From Candidatus Babelota bacterium (GTDB lineage Bacteria > Babelota > Babeliae > Babelales > Vermiphilaceae): 38,336 nt of DNA. Where the stretch lies: the NCBI GenBank assembly GCA_013287855.1, contig JABDCY010000010.1:1-38336 (forward strand), given 5' to 3'. This document shows positions 15,333-23,974 of the stretch, piece after piece. A model generated the notes under the pieces. That model searched no databases. It was not told the origin of the DNA and saw only the letters and a program-made list of their open reading frames with translations. The first letter of the stretch is position 1. Every line of letters begins with the position of its first letter. Made by a program: the position numbers and the translations under genes.

Positions 15333-15552
15333 CTAACGCGAATTCGGGATAAGGAAATTTTTTCAAATCCGGTCATGTGGTTCGACTAAGCTCACCATGC
15401 TCGGGATTGAGGTGAGGCTCCCCTGAGCCTGTCGAAGGGTGATTTGCGTAGCAAATTGTATCGAACCATAAGTCCGAATTAGGAATGATCCTTCGATACA
15501 CCTCGCAAAGCTCGGCACTCAGGATGACCGGACCTAATAGCTTTGACGAGCA
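15304..15552. repeat. Repeat element inserted at the 3' end of a gene, with 16-bp direct repeats
   Basis: The direct repeat ATAGCTTTGACGAGCA occurs at 15304-15319 (last codons of the secreted-protein gene) and again at 15537-15552. Between them lies an element whose ends TCCGGTCAT (15368-15376) and ATGACCGGA (15524-15532) are inverted copies and whose inside carries the GGTTCGACTAAGCTCACC and CCTTCGATACACCTCGCA words of the family. After the second direct repeat the frame reads CAACAACAAAATAATCAGTAA, a plausible original gene end. Confidence 0.75.
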
Positions 15553-15576
15553 ACAACAAAATAATCAGTAAAACAA

Positions 15577-15604
15577 AAATCCCCGACACACATCGGGGAT
15601 TTTT
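15577..15604 (+). terminator. Rho-independent terminator
   Basis: AAATCCCCGA (15577-15586) pairs with TCGGGGATTT (15593-15602), loop CACACA, followed by T residues. It probably belonged directly to the gene at 14790 and is now separated from it by the inserted element. Confidence 0.88.
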
Positions 15605-15692
15605 ATTACTACGTCGCAACTATTGCTCTTGTCATACAACATTTCCTACGTTGGTATTTGATTTTTAATACACACGTAGTTGTAGGGGTTGT

Positions 15693-16178
15693 ATGAATGT
15701 GCGTAAACAATTATTTTTTGCCTATCTTGGTGCATGCTGTGGTGCCAGCATGTTTTGCATGGAAAAAAAAATAACATTCAGAGCATCAACATGTGATGAT
15801 TTTACACACTATAAACAACATGTTGGAGAAGACCTAACCTTCTGCAGTCATCCAGATTTCTTGACGGGTCAAAATGCTCTTATACAGACAATTCCCCACA
15901 TTGATGGAAAAGAAACCATCACTATTTTGCTTGGTGCGCATAAGTTATACAAAGAAACGATTAAATGCACACTTGGGGCGGATGAAAAGAAAAAATTAGT
16001 CGCGGTAGAAATAAAACCTCAGGAAGAGAGCACCAAGGGAATTACCAAGTGGCAAAGCAATCCTGAAAATATCATTACATTTCCTACCTATGTAGTTTCA
16101 AAACATAGAATGCAGTTACTGACTGAAGTTCTTAATGCATTTTTGAAACGTGAATTTGAGCAGAAGAAGAGTGAATAG
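15693..16178 (+). CDS. Small secreted protein, pair member B
   Basis: 161 residues with no recognised family. The signal peptide is MNVRKQLFFAYLGACCGASM, then FCMEKK. ATG 15693 is preceded by TAGGGGTTGT. The C-terminal third matches pair member A at 14790: ITF, then a variable stretch, a Met-Leu-rich helix (MQLLTEVLNAFL) and a Phe-Glu/Asp end. Cysteines at the start of the mature part (CDDF, FCSH) could form a disulfide. A terminator stands between it and member A, so it has its own promoter. Function unknown. Confidence 0.75.
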   Translation: MNVRKQLFFAYLGACCGASMFCMEKKITFRASTCDDFTHYKQHVGEDLTFCSHPDFLTGQNALIQTIPHIDGKETITILLGAHKLYKETIKCTLGADEKKKLVAVEIKPQEESTKGITKWQSNPENIITFPTYVVSKHRMQLLTEVLNAFLKREFEQKKSE

Positions 16179-16181
16179 GAA

Positions 16182-16211
16182 TGGATCCTGAAACAAGTTC
16201 AGGATGACATC
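16182..16211. repeat. Single copy of a 30-bp dispersed repeat
   Basis: This is identical over 30 bases to 31110-31139 and to the inverse of 30945-30974. It starts TGGATCCTGAAAC and ends CAGGATGACATC, with a self-complementary core (CCTGAAACAAGTTCAGG). It lies three bases after the stop of the gene at 15693 and may act as its RNA 3' hairpin. Confidence 0.8.
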
Positions 16212-16259
16212 GGGGTAGATCATGTCACGAGGTGTACTCAAAAAAACTTTAACTATGAA

Positions 16260-16521
16260 AATTTCCTTCACGCTTGTCGGTGGCATGTAGCATCACCCGC
16301 CCCGGCTTCCTGCACCTGCTTACGGTGGATGCGTACATGCCCTTCGACAAAGCTCAGGATAAACTCCCTCCGCAGCAGTAGAAGGCGCCTGCCCGCCGAA
16401 GCTTGCCGAGCTGGAAGGCCCGGATAAGCGAAGGCTGGGAGTGTGCACCATACAAGCGTTGAGGAGATTCCAAAGGGGAACTCCTTTGGTGTCCATCGCT
16501 AAGGGTGACAAGACCCTTAGC
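16260..16521. repeat. GC-rich spacer with tandem hairpins
   Basis: The 338-base gap 16179-16516 is clearly richer in G and C than its neighbours from about 16270 on. It contains a CCTTCGACAAAGCTCAGGAT repeat word at 16341, a hairpin CCAAAGG/CCTTTGG (16470-16489) and a hairpin GCTAAGGGT/ACCCTTAGC (16498-16521) that overlaps the stop codon of the minus-strand gene. Open frames across it lack family features and I do not call them genes. The hairpins lack T runs, so they may be transcript-end stabilisers rather than classic terminators. Confidence 0.5.
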
Positions 16522-18487
16522 AAAAAAGCTTCTCCTTAATATACCCATCAACCACTTCCTCTAAAATCGTCAATGGAGCCATACCAAGTTTAAGCACCGC
16601 ATTATGAAAATCGCGAATATCGAATTTAGTGCCTAATATTTTCTTCGCCTTCTCTCGCAACTCAAGAAATTTAAGCTGACCAATTTTATACGAACACGCT
16701 TGGCCTGGCAGCACAAAATAACGTTCAACCTCGGTAACTACACTTGGATGTTCCATACCCGTGATACGTTCCATATATTCAATCGCCTGCTCCCGTGACC
16801 AGCGTTTTTTATGAATTCCCGTATCAACCACTAAACGCACGGCACGCATAAGTTCATCTTGCAAGTGTCCTAATTGCGCATACTGCGAAGAATAAAATTT
16901 ATGTTCATACGCAAGCTTTTCTGTATACAACGCCCAGCCCTCAATGTACGCATTATATCCTTCACCTAATTTGCGCAACACTGGCATATCGGCAGCTTGT
17001 TGGATAGCAATTTGGAAATGATGACCCGGTTCCGCTTCGTGAATCGCCAGTGTTTCCATGCCAAACAGTGGAATCTCATTCAAACTACGCAAATTAACGT
17101 AGAACATTCCTGGACGGGAACCGTCAAGACTTGGTCCACAATAATAAGCACCTGCCACGCCATCTTCTTCATGTTGTGGCACAGCCTGGATAGTTACTGG
17201 CGTCGGAGGCAAAATATCAAATAATGGATAGAGTTCTTTTTGAGCACGTTCAACAATTTTCCTGAAATCTGCAAGACATTGCGCACGCCCTTCTTCAGTT
17301 TGCGGATAATAAAATTCCGGTCTTTTTTGTAACTCGTACATCATCTGACCAACTTCTTTGGCATCGTCCACAATACCTACAAGTTCAAGAATGCTGCGCA
17401 TCTCATTCGTTATTTTTTGCACTTCCAGCAAACCAATCTCATGAATTTCATCCGCAGACAAATTGGTCGTCGTATGATGTTCAAGCATGTAGGCATAATA
17501 GGCATCGCCATCAGGCAATGCCCATACCCCGTTGTTTTCTGCGACTTCATGCAATTCTGCACAATAGTCTTGCAGCTGCTGGAATGCCGGCAACACGTTG
17601 GTTTGCAGGATTTTTTGCGCTTGTAAAACATATTTCTTTTTATCTCGCCAAGGCAAGTCCATGCTATTGAGAGCTTTCGCCAGGGTCTGATAGAAATAAC
17701 TTTGCGTAACATCGGCAGAAATTGTTTTGCTCATGCTCTGCATGACGCGCTCAAGCGTAAATGCTGGGGGAACTATGCCAAGTGTTTGTTGATATTCCAT
17801 GAGTTCAATAGTTTGTTGTAGTTGAGTAGGAATTTTGGCAAGCCGCGCAAGATAATTTTCAACATCTTGCCGTATCTCAAGCTTGTGATCCCGGGTGAAT
17901 AATCCACCAAGATCAGCCAAAACGCCAAACATTTGGTTTACGACATAATCATGAAATAGAAAAGATTCGCCACGGGCAAGATGATTAAGCATCCAAGAAA
18001 AAATGTTGTAGGTGACTTTTTGATCGTACGTAAGATTGTTGCCTGCATAGCGCTCTAATAATTTCACGCACAATTTGCGTTCATTAAAATTTTGTATGCG
18101 GATCTGTGCAGAAACATCATTGAGATAGGCATTGTGGTCACGAATACCAATCGCTTCAAAAAGAGACGTATTGCTGAGTCCTTGCGGATCGCGCGCCACA
18201 AAGACTAAAAATAGTTCATCAAAAAAAGCATCGATATCATTAAAATCGATTTCTTTTCCTTCATAGGGACTATCAGATTTGATTGCGGCAACAATTTTGA
18301 GCGCTTCTTGCCTATTATTTTTGGCAATTTCCGTAAGAGCTCGCCAATAAAGGTCCGCATTGTGTTTGTCGGCAAATAATTTGCCCGAATCTGCCGCACG
18401 GCGATAAATGGCAGGACGGGAAATAAGGTCAGAAATCTGGATATTCAACATAAGAGCAAAAATTACTAAAGGGTTGAAATAGCGCAT
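16517..18487 (-). CDS. Secreted DUF885-family protein (putative metallo-hydrolase)
   Basis: 656 residues from ATG 18487, preceded by AAAGGAGC. The N-terminus is a short hydrophobic stretch (YFNPLVIFALMLNIQIS) that could be a signal peptide. The family signature HEAEPGHHFQIAIQQ, with an HExxxxHH arrangement, lies at about residue 485. It is followed by YNAYIEGWALYTEKLAYE, also typical of DUF885. The C-terminus LPGQACSYKIGQLKFLELRE fits as well. DUF885 proteins are thought to be zinc-dependent hydrolases or peptidases. The substrate here is unknown. The last codons overlap a hairpin. Confidence 0.9.
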   Translation of the reverse strand: MRYFNPLVIFALMLNIQISDLISRPAIYRRAADSGKLFADKHNADLYWRALTEIAKNNRQEALKIVAAIKSDSPYEGKEIDFNDIDAFFDELFLVFVARDPQGLSNTSLFEAIGIRDHNAYLNDVSAQIRIQNFNERKLCVKLLERYAGNNLTYDQKVTYNIFSWMLNHLARGESFLFHDYVVNQMFGVLADLGGLFTRDHKLEIRQDVENYLARLAKIPTQLQQTIELMEYQQTLGIVPPAFTLERVMQSMSKTISADVTQSYFYQTLAKALNSMDLPWRDKKKYVLQAQKILQTNVLPAFQQLQDYCAELHEVAENNGVWALPDGDAYYAYMLEHHTTTNLSADEIHEIGLLEVQKITNEMRSILELVGIVDDAKEVGQMMYELQKRPEFYYPQTEEGRAQCLADFRKIVERAQKELYPLFDILPPTPVTIQAVPQHEEDGVAGAYYCGPSLDGSRPGMFYVNLRSLNEIPLFGMETLAIHEAEPGHHFQIAIQQAADMPVLRKLGEGYNAYIEGWALYTEKLAYEHKFYSSQYAQLGHLQDELMRAVRLVVDTGIHKKRWSREQAIEYMERITGMEHPSVVTEVERYFVLPGQACSYKIGQLKFLELREKAKKILGTKFDIRDFHNAVLKLGMAPLTILEEVVDGYIKEKLFC

Positions 18488-18629
18488 CAAAAAAGCTCCT
18501 TTTTTTACTCATGATTTTTAGATATGTAAACAGTCTATAGAGCGCACATTGTTTGGGCAATTTTTTACTTATGTTTCGCTGAAAAACGCAAGAAATTACG
18601 CTTTCTGCTTCCTTTTTTGTTGGACAAGA

Positions 18630-18654
18630 ACGATAAAAAAGCCTTTTTTATCGT
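18630..18654. terminator. Perfect hairpin in the gap before 18758
   Basis: ACGATAAAAAA (18630-18640) pairs with TTTTTTATCGT (18644-18654) around a three-base loop. It lies in a 270-base gap between two divergent genes, so its role as a terminator is unclear. No gene seen in the gap. Confidence 0.4.
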
Positions 18655-18757
18655 AAAATACGCCAATTTTTACAGCAATCATTGATTTTATGAATTTACA
18701 AGTAGTAATATTGTAATGAAATAAAATTTTTATTCTTGGCTTTGTAAAAAGGTAGTT

Positions 18758-19270
18758 ATGGTGAAAAAGTATCTGTTTTTGGGTTTTCTTGCAGGAACTA
18801 ACCTGTTTGCCGTGCAAGAAATTTATATCAGCGGACTAACAATTGCCTGCAAAACATTGCACAATGTGCGTACAAAAGGGGATTTTGAAATAGGCAGCCC
18901 TTTGCAATTTAAGTACATGACGCAACAATCCGGATCGTGCCTTATTAGTTTTACCCAAAGCGAATCCGCTCAAGGTAGCGCAAAGATAGTTTTGCTAACT
19001 CCAGCAGAAAGAGGAAGCGGCAAAACACCGGCTGATTATGGGTATGCCGGCAATTTTCAATTCATGTATGTTACGCCATATCCAAATGCAAAAACCATGC
19101 AAAATTATTATAGAGCCTTCGTCGATTATGGTGATAATCCAGAGATTAAAAAAATATTAGAGGCGTTAAAAGTACCCCGTCATGCAGTAACCAAAGAGGA
19201 AGAAGCCAAATTACAGACTAAGGCTCCCGCAAGCGATAAAGACATGACAAGTTTAGGCGCTAAATTCTAA
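18758..19270 (+). CDS. Small secreted protein
   Basis: 170 residues with no recognised family. The signal peptide is MVKKYLFLGFLAGTNLFA followed by VQEIY, and the ATG has AAAAAGGTAGTT in front. The mature part begins beta-rich (IYISGLTIACKTLHNVR, then SCLISFTQSES) with two cysteines and ends in a charged, Lys/Ala-rich tail (EEEAKLQTKAPASDKD). It is a single gene with its own terminator. I see no firm similarity to the other secreted families in this window. Confidence 0.72.
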   Translation: MVKKYLFLGFLAGTNLFAVQEIYISGLTIACKTLHNVRTKGDFEIGSPLQFKYMTQQSGSCLISFTQSESAQGSAKIVLLTPAERGSGKTPADYGYAGNFQFMYVTPYPNAKTMQNYYRAFVDYGDNPEIKKILEALKVPRHAVTKEEEAKLQTKAPASDKDMTSLGAKF

Positions 19271-19300
19271 CAACGCTTCATTAAATTCACCCCTATATAA

Positions 19301-19339
19301 AAGCCCAATTGTGTATCCCCCTACACATGGGCTTTTTTT
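19301..19339 (+). terminator. Rho-independent terminator
   Basis: AAGCCCA (19301-19307) pairs with TGGGCTT (19328-19334), with an inner GTGTA/TACAC stem, followed by seven T. Confidence 0.88.
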
Positions 19340-19432
19340 GTTGCTCAATGTTAGTTTTTTGCAATTAATTATAATAAATATATATTAAATTTATAATAAT
19401 TATTATGTTGTAATTTTTTAGGGGGAATTTAT

Positions 19433-20167
19433 ATGAAATTGCTTATTAATCTAACTATCGGTCTTTTAATATTCAGCCATGTGAATATTGTTGGTGTCCT
19501 GCATGAAGAACAAAAAACGGCTATCAGAGATATGATCGATTTTGCTATGATTATGTGTCGAGGCGGAACCTGTGGCTGGCACTGTGATCCCAGACCGTTT
19601 CCCGTAGAATCATGTTTTTCTACTCTAGCAAAAAAAGCTACTAATACCGCAGATCCAGAAATAACATTACACCAAGATGCCCAAAAATATTGTTTAGCTC
19701 ATTTTATATGTGCTTCATTGCCATTTATCCATACTGATGGTGATACTAAAATTTCCAACGATATTATCACAGCTATCAGTTTATCAGGCAATATTGATTT
19801 CAATGAACACTATAATATTTGGGAAAACAACGGTCATTATGAGCCATTGGCTGGATATCTGGAAAAGCTTGATGCTGAAACAAAAATGAGGACGCTCAGA
19901 TTAATTGATGATTTGTCATTCGGTGAGCATATTTTGATAATGGCATACAGCTTTAAGGCGTATCAGTTAGTTCAATTTTTATTAGATACGATACAAACTA
20001 ACAATTTAAGGAAATTCGTATTAGATACAAATAATACGATGAAAGAACAAAATTTTCTTTTTCCAACTAACGATTCTCAAAAAAATCTTGAAAATCTGAG
20101 AACAATATTGCGCATGCTTGATACAAAAAAATTGCCTAAATTTATCATAAATAGTGCTTCTAAGTAA
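19433..20167 (+). CDS. Secreted protein of unknown function
   Basis: 244 residues. The signal peptide is MKLLINLTIGLLIFSHVNIV, and a strong ribosome-binding site TTAGGGGGAATTTAT lies before the ATG. Cysteines cluster near residues 42-65 (IMCRGGTCGWHCDPRPF, then VESCFS) and at about 90-97 (YCLAHFIC), which may form disulfides. The second half is helical (SFGEHILIMAYSFKAYQLVQ). The long AT-only leader (19350-19430) probably holds the promoter, but several -10-like boxes overlap there. The 3' end runs toward nth (convergent, 12 bases apart) without a visible terminator. Confidence 0.72.
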   Translation: MKLLINLTIGLLIFSHVNIVGVLHEEQKTAIRDMIDFAMIMCRGGTCGWHCDPRPFPVESCFSTLAKKATNTADPEITLHQDAQKYCLAHFICASLPFIHTDGDTKISNDIITAISLSGNIDFNEHYNIWENNGHYEPLAGYLEKLDAETKMRTLRLIDDLSFGEHILIMAYSFKAYQLVQFLLDTIQTNNLRKFVLDTNNTMKEQNFLFPTNDSQKNLENLRTILRMLDTKKLPKFIINSASK

Positions 20168-20179
20168 GATCAATTAACA

Positions 20180-20863
20180 TTAGCGCCGTCTCTTTACGCC
20201 AATTTTGGGACACAAATCAGAGATTGCGCATTTTGAACAAAATGGAGAAATAGGAACACAGATATTCTGCCCCCACATGACCAGCAGATGATTATAATCA
20301 ATCCAATACTTGGCAGGCAAAAGCTCTTTTAATTGCTTCTCGGTTTCTTGCGGAGTTTTAGAGGTAACCAACCCTAAGCGGTTAGAAATACGATGCACAT
20401 GAGTATCAACGCACAAGGCTGGTATGCCAAACCCCTGTCCTAAGACCAAATTGGCCGTTTTTGGCCCTATACCTTTAATAGATACTAGCTCGTCCATGGT
20501 GGCTGGTACATTGCCCCCAAATCGATCAATGAGATCTTTACTGACCGAATGGAGCTGTATGGCTTTGCGGCGATAAAAGCCAACAGGGTAAATAAGGGAA
20601 GCAAGTTTTGGAATGGGGATTTTGAGGATTTCTTCTGGAGTTTTGGCGACTTCAAATAATTTAACGGAAGCAGGTAAAGAAACAGTATCGCGAGTACGTA
20701 AGGAAAGGAGGCAACTGATGAGAATAAGGAATGGGTCACGACCAAACTGTTTTACTATAAAAACAGAGGCAGGCTCGACCATATTTTTGGTTGCTTGGCG
20801 CAGGATAGTTATAATCCTTATCGCTCGGGCTTCTTGGTCAAGACCTGCCACAGATTTCTTCAT
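20180..20863 (-). CDS. nth: Endonuclease III (DNA glycosylase/AP lyase)
   Basis: 227 residues, slightly longer than the usual 210. The helix-hairpin-helix with the catalytic Lys is seen in VSIKGIGPKTANLVLG, and the catalytic Asp in VDTHVHRISNRLGLV. The iron-sulfur cluster ligands follow as C-x6-C-x2-C-x5-C in CVPISPFCSKCAISDLC. The enzyme removes oxidised pyrimidines in base excision repair. The DPFLILISCLLSLRTRD segment matches the family start. The short peptide gene at 20911-21012 lies 47 bases upstream on the same strand with no terminator between, so the two may be co-transcribed. Confidence 0.96.
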   Translation of the reverse strand: MKKSVAGLDQEARAIRIITILRQATKNMVEPASVFIVKQFGRDPFLILISCLLSLRTRDTVSLPASVKLFEVAKTPEEILKIPIPKLASLIYPVGFYRRKAIQLHSVSKDLIDRFGGNVPATMDELVSIKGIGPKTANLVLGQGFGIPALCVDTHVHRISNRLGLVTSKTPQETEKQLKELLPAKYWIDYNHLLVMWGQNICVPISPFCSKCAISDLCPKIGVKRRR

Positions 20864-20910
20864 TACGGGTAAGCATTTGGTGAAACCTATTGCTTATGAT
20901 AAACTGATGC

Positions 20911-21012
20911 TTATGCACCACCTGGAGGTGCTACTGATAAAACAATGACAATAACTGCTACCAGCTTGCCAAATAGTTTGTGAAATGAAGTTATTCGAGA
21001 ATTTTTAACCAT
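20911..21012 (-). CDS. Candidate 33-residue peptide, cassette 1
   Basis: A very short frame with an excellent ribosome-binding site (AAGGAG, five bases before ATG 21012). The peptide begins MVKNSRITSFHKLF, then has a hydrophobic core KLVAVIVIVLSVA and ends APPGGA. It is divergent from the large receptor gene starting at 21150. The peptide upstream of the second receptor ends WPPDGSAH, so both share PP[G/D]G[G/S]A. An extended -10 lies at 21095-21103. The positive start plus hydrophobic core suits an exported or membrane peptide. A small membrane toxin or a leader peptide for nth is an alternative. Coding status rests on the ribosome site and the shared ending. Confidence 0.5.
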   Translation of the reverse strand: MVKNSRITSFHKLFGKLVAVIVIVLSVAPPGGA

Positions 21013-21094
21013 AGGTACTCCTTGAATTAAACATGATAAATTAATGGTTTAAATAATTGTATAATTGGTATATATAATTACTTGAACAATAATT

Positions 21095-21103
21095 ATTATA
21101 ACA
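21095..21103 (-). promoter_or_regulatory. Extended -10 box for the cassette 1 peptide
   Basis: On the minus strand TGTTATAAT (TG-N-TATAAT) runs from 21103 to 21095, about 83 bases before the peptide ATG. No good -35 is seen, which is normal for extended -10 promoters. The region is so AT-rich that chance matches are likely. Confidence 0.35.
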
Positions 21104-21149
21104 AAGTAAGTATAAGCATAGCGTTTAGTAAAAGTAATGGCAATAAACT

Positions 21150-23909
21150 ATGATAAATTTTATTAAAGACATCACTCTTTCGTTAGAATATTTCATTGGA
21201 AGTTATCCAATTGTGCTCATCACTTCTTGCATCGCATTTGCGTTCAAAATTTTTATTGCCAGCAACCTGATCTTTAAACTTAAAAAATCTAACAACAGTC
21301 CTGCTTTCCGTTCATGGATCCTCTTAGTGGTCATGGTTATTAGCGCAAGTTTTGTCGATCTTTCGTGGATCATAAAAATGACTAAAGAAGTGTTCTTGCC
21401 TTCTTTAGATAGAAAAGTTGTTCTATTTTTTATACGAATAGCATGGGGCTTCATCGCAATTCAATATTTAGCATTATCCCTCTTCATTAAAAGCCTTCTT
21501 GAAAAAAATTATAAAATAAAAAAAGTTGATCTCATCCTTTCCATCGGCAACATTTGCATGTTCCTATTTTTTATTGGACTGGCAATATACGATCATAACT
21601 GTCCGTCAATGGAGATGAGACCTATCATAGAAGCAATAATACAAAAAATAGGCTTCACGTATGTACTTGCAAACTTAGCTTTTTCAAGCCTTGTTTTTGG
21701 CATCAAAATAATGAGATCCCATGAGTTGCCGAGAATTTTACGCAATCAGCTGAAAATTTTCTTGCGACTTTTGATAGCGCCTATTATTGTTTCCGAATTC
21801 ATTCAAATTTACCCGTTCGATTTTGCCCTAACCTGGATTACCAATAACTATACGGTAGTGACTTTAACTGCCTTGCTACTCACTTATACTATCTATCATT
21901 GTATGCGCAAAGTTATGGGACTCCGGTTCCTGAATTTCCAAAAGCAGGTTGAACTTCCTATCCATTTTAATTTTATTAAAGACTTTAAGGGCGTTCTTGA
22001 GCAGCTCAGCTTGGTCACCACTACTAAAGAAATTAACCACATTATCCAAAACTTTTTTAAAGAAGCATTCCACATTCCGCCAAACAGAACGCGCTTGTAT
22101 ATCCGCAACCTTGATGTAAGTAGCGGCAACACAAATCTGCAAGACCTTGCGCGAGAAGCGGTGATTGTTGAAAATTTCATTAATGCTCACACCGGCACCT
22201 GCTCCGTTAATCTGGTTCTACAAAAAACGAAAATATTAATCACCGATGAACTTGCATTCAGCAATTTTTATGAAGAACAAGCAGATTACCAAAAATTACT
22301 TACGTTCCTGGAAAGCATTAATGCCGACATTTTTATTCCTATTCATGAAGGGCAGGTCATTATTGCCTACATTATTGTTGAACGCTATGCGCGCATCGGC
22401 AGCTCGCCACATGGCAATGATTTATATAGCAATGTTGAACAAGATCAGATACAGGTATTTGCCAGTTATTTAGGCAATATTATTAACTTGCTCCAGCATC
22501 GCAACCTGCACTCGCTTATTCAGCTAGAAAAAGAACTCAAAGAAGAGCTGTTCCATAAACACCAAGAAATTAATCAGTACAAAGAAAGTATGCGGCTGTT
22601 TTTGAACCACGCACAAGATGAACGCAAAATTGGCATCATGTTTTATAAAAACCGTTCATTTGTATTTGGCAACCAAACCGCCAAAGAAATGGTGGGCATC
22701 AATGTCAACACACATCAAGGTCATCCTATTTCAAAAATCCTTAAAGAGTTGGCTCAGCAAGTGTTGGAATACAAGGCACCGCAACTTATGTTTGCTCATG
22801 ATGCTGCCGGCAACAAACTGGTGCTTTCTGGCATCCTTAATTTGGAACAAAATAACGTCATCATCACCTGCTATTATCCTGAAGTTTCCGATCTCATTAA
22901 GCGCAAAATTGATCTGCTCAAAGATCCAACCAAGTGGGATTATCTACTATATTTAGAAACGACACAGTCGGGCAAACTGATCAATCAACTTATTCCGGGA
23001 TCCGGTGAAATATTGCTGAATTTTAAAATTGAGCTGCTTAAAATTGCGCTCAGCAAAAAGGCAATCTTGCTCAATATGCCTGACGAGGATTTAAAAGCGA
23101 CCGTTGAATTGTTGCATCATGTGAGTCTGCGAGAAAACTTGCACATGTTGACCTTGCAAGGCCCCAGCAAGAATATGGACGTGGCCATTAAACTATTTGG
23201 CATCAACCCGATTTTTGGTATGAACACCGAAGGCAACGTGCCATTACTTGAAAAACTCAATAATATCGGGACACTATTTATAGAAAATATTCATTATCTC
23301 GACCTTGAGACACAGGAATATTTGGCAGAATTTATGAAATATGGTGTGTATCGGGTGTTCAAAAGTGATCAAAAAGCTACGAGCAATGTGCGCATCCTCT
23401 GCTCAACTACGCTGAATCTGCAGAACCTTGTACAAGATGGCAAATTCTTCCAAGCATTATTTAATGAGCTTAAAGCAACGAGCCTTGTTATGCCATCACT
23501 GCTTACTTTACCAGAATCTGAGCTCAGTGATCTTACCGTCGGCCTTACCGAACAAGCCATCAAAACAAATACGTTCAAAAATCTGCTTGAACTCACTGAC
23601 AAAGAAACTAAACGTCTCTTGGATGCCCGCCCTGCAAGTATTTCAGAACTACGCACCAAAATTCAGCAACTGCTTATTAATAAATCAAAGAAAAATCAGA
23701 TATATCAAGAATCTGAATTTGATCCTGCCTATGATATTACCGATCCAGAATTGGCCGAAGCAGCCCGCCTTGGCAAGTATGCACTGAAAGATCCGCGCAT
23801 CATGTCATTGCTGTGGAGCAAATTTAATAATCAGAATAAAATTGCAACCTTCTTGGGCGTCAATCGGTCTTCGGTGAATCGCCGATGCAAAGAATATAAT
23901 TTGCTATAA
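21150..23909 (+). CDS. 7TM-GAF-PAS-degenerate NtrC AAA+-Fis HTH membrane regulator, cassette 1
   Basis: 919 residues. Seven hydrophobic segments at about 17-42, 54-77, 88-115, 127-148, 166-187, 201-221 and 233-253. A GAF-like region follows (about 280-455), a coiled coil (455-485) and a PAS-like region (490-575, IGIMFYKNRSFVFGNQTAKE). Residues about 597-800 align with sigma-54 activator AAA+ domains: GTLFIENIHYLDLETQEYL sits at Walker B (normally GTLFLDEI) and NVRILCSTTLNLQNLVQDGK at sensor I. Walker A is reduced to PGSGEIL without its Lys, and GAFTGA is absent. The end, ATFLGVNRSSVNRRCKEYNL, is a Fis-type DNA-binding helix-turn-helix. I infer a membrane-held one-component regulator. No clear ribosome-binding site precedes ATG 21150. 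Confidence 0.8.
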   Translation: MINFIKDITLSLEYFIGSYPIVLITSCIAFAFKIFIASNLIFKLKKSNNSPAFRSWILLVVMVISASFVDLSWIIKMTKEVFLPSLDRKVVLFFIRIAWGFIAIQYLALSLFIKSLLEKNYKIKKVDLILSIGNICMFLFFIGLAIYDHNCPSMEMRPIIEAIIQKIGFTYVLANLAFSSLVFGIKIMRSHELPRILRNQLKIFLRLLIAPIIVSEFIQIYPFDFALTWITNNYTVVTLTALLLTYTIYHCMRKVMGLRFLNFQKQVELPIHFNFIKDFKGVLEQLSLVTTTKEINHIIQNFFKEAFHIPPNRTRLYIRNLDVSSGNTNLQDLAREAVIVENFINAHTGTCSVNLVLQKTKILITDELAFSNFYEEQADYQKLLTFLESINADIFIPIHEGQVIIAYIIVERYARIGSSPHGNDLYSNVEQDQIQVFASYLGNIINLLQHRNLHSLIQLEKELKEELFHKHQEINQYKESMRLFLNHAQDERKIGIMFYKNRSFVFGNQTAKEMVGINVNTHQGHPISKILKELAQQVLEYKAPQLMFAHDAAGNKLVLSGILNLEQNNVIITCYYPEVSDLIKRKIDLLKDPTKWDYLLYLETTQSGKLINQLIPGSGEILLNFKIELLKIALSKKAILLNMPDEDLKATVELLHHVSLRENLHMLTLQGPSKNMDVAIKLFGINPIFGMNTEGNVPLLEKLNNIGTLFIENIHYLDLETQEYLAEFMKYGVYRVFKSDQKATSNVRILCSTTLNLQNLVQDGKFFQALFNELKATSLVMPSLLTLPESELSDLTVGLTEQAIKTNTFKNLLELTDKETKRLLDARPASISELRTKIQQLLINKSKKNQIYQESEFDPAYDITDPELAEAARLGKYALKDPRIMSLLWSKFNNQNKIATFLGVNRSSVNRRCKEYNLL

Positions 23910-23913
23910 AAAT

Positions 23914-23940
23914 AGCCGCTGAAATATGCGGCTTTTTTTT
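23914..23940 (+). terminator. Rho-independent terminator
   Basis: AGCCGC (23914-23919) pairs with GCGGCT (23928-23933), followed by eight T. It starts five bases after the receptor 1 stop codon. Confidence 0.9.
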
Positions 23941-23974
23941 GTATGGTGCACTTATCAAAAGCATGATAGAAAGA

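Noticed and set aside
4072-16178. Lipoprotein calls for proteins with Cys near the end of the signal peptide
   Set aside because: The residue before Cys is Phe or Met rather than Gly, Ala or Ser, so the standard lipobox is not met.
16320-16551. Two overlapping minus-strand open frames in the GC-rich spacer
   Set aside because: No family features and no ribosome site; they overlap hairpins and repeat words, and look like chance frames in GC-rich DNA.
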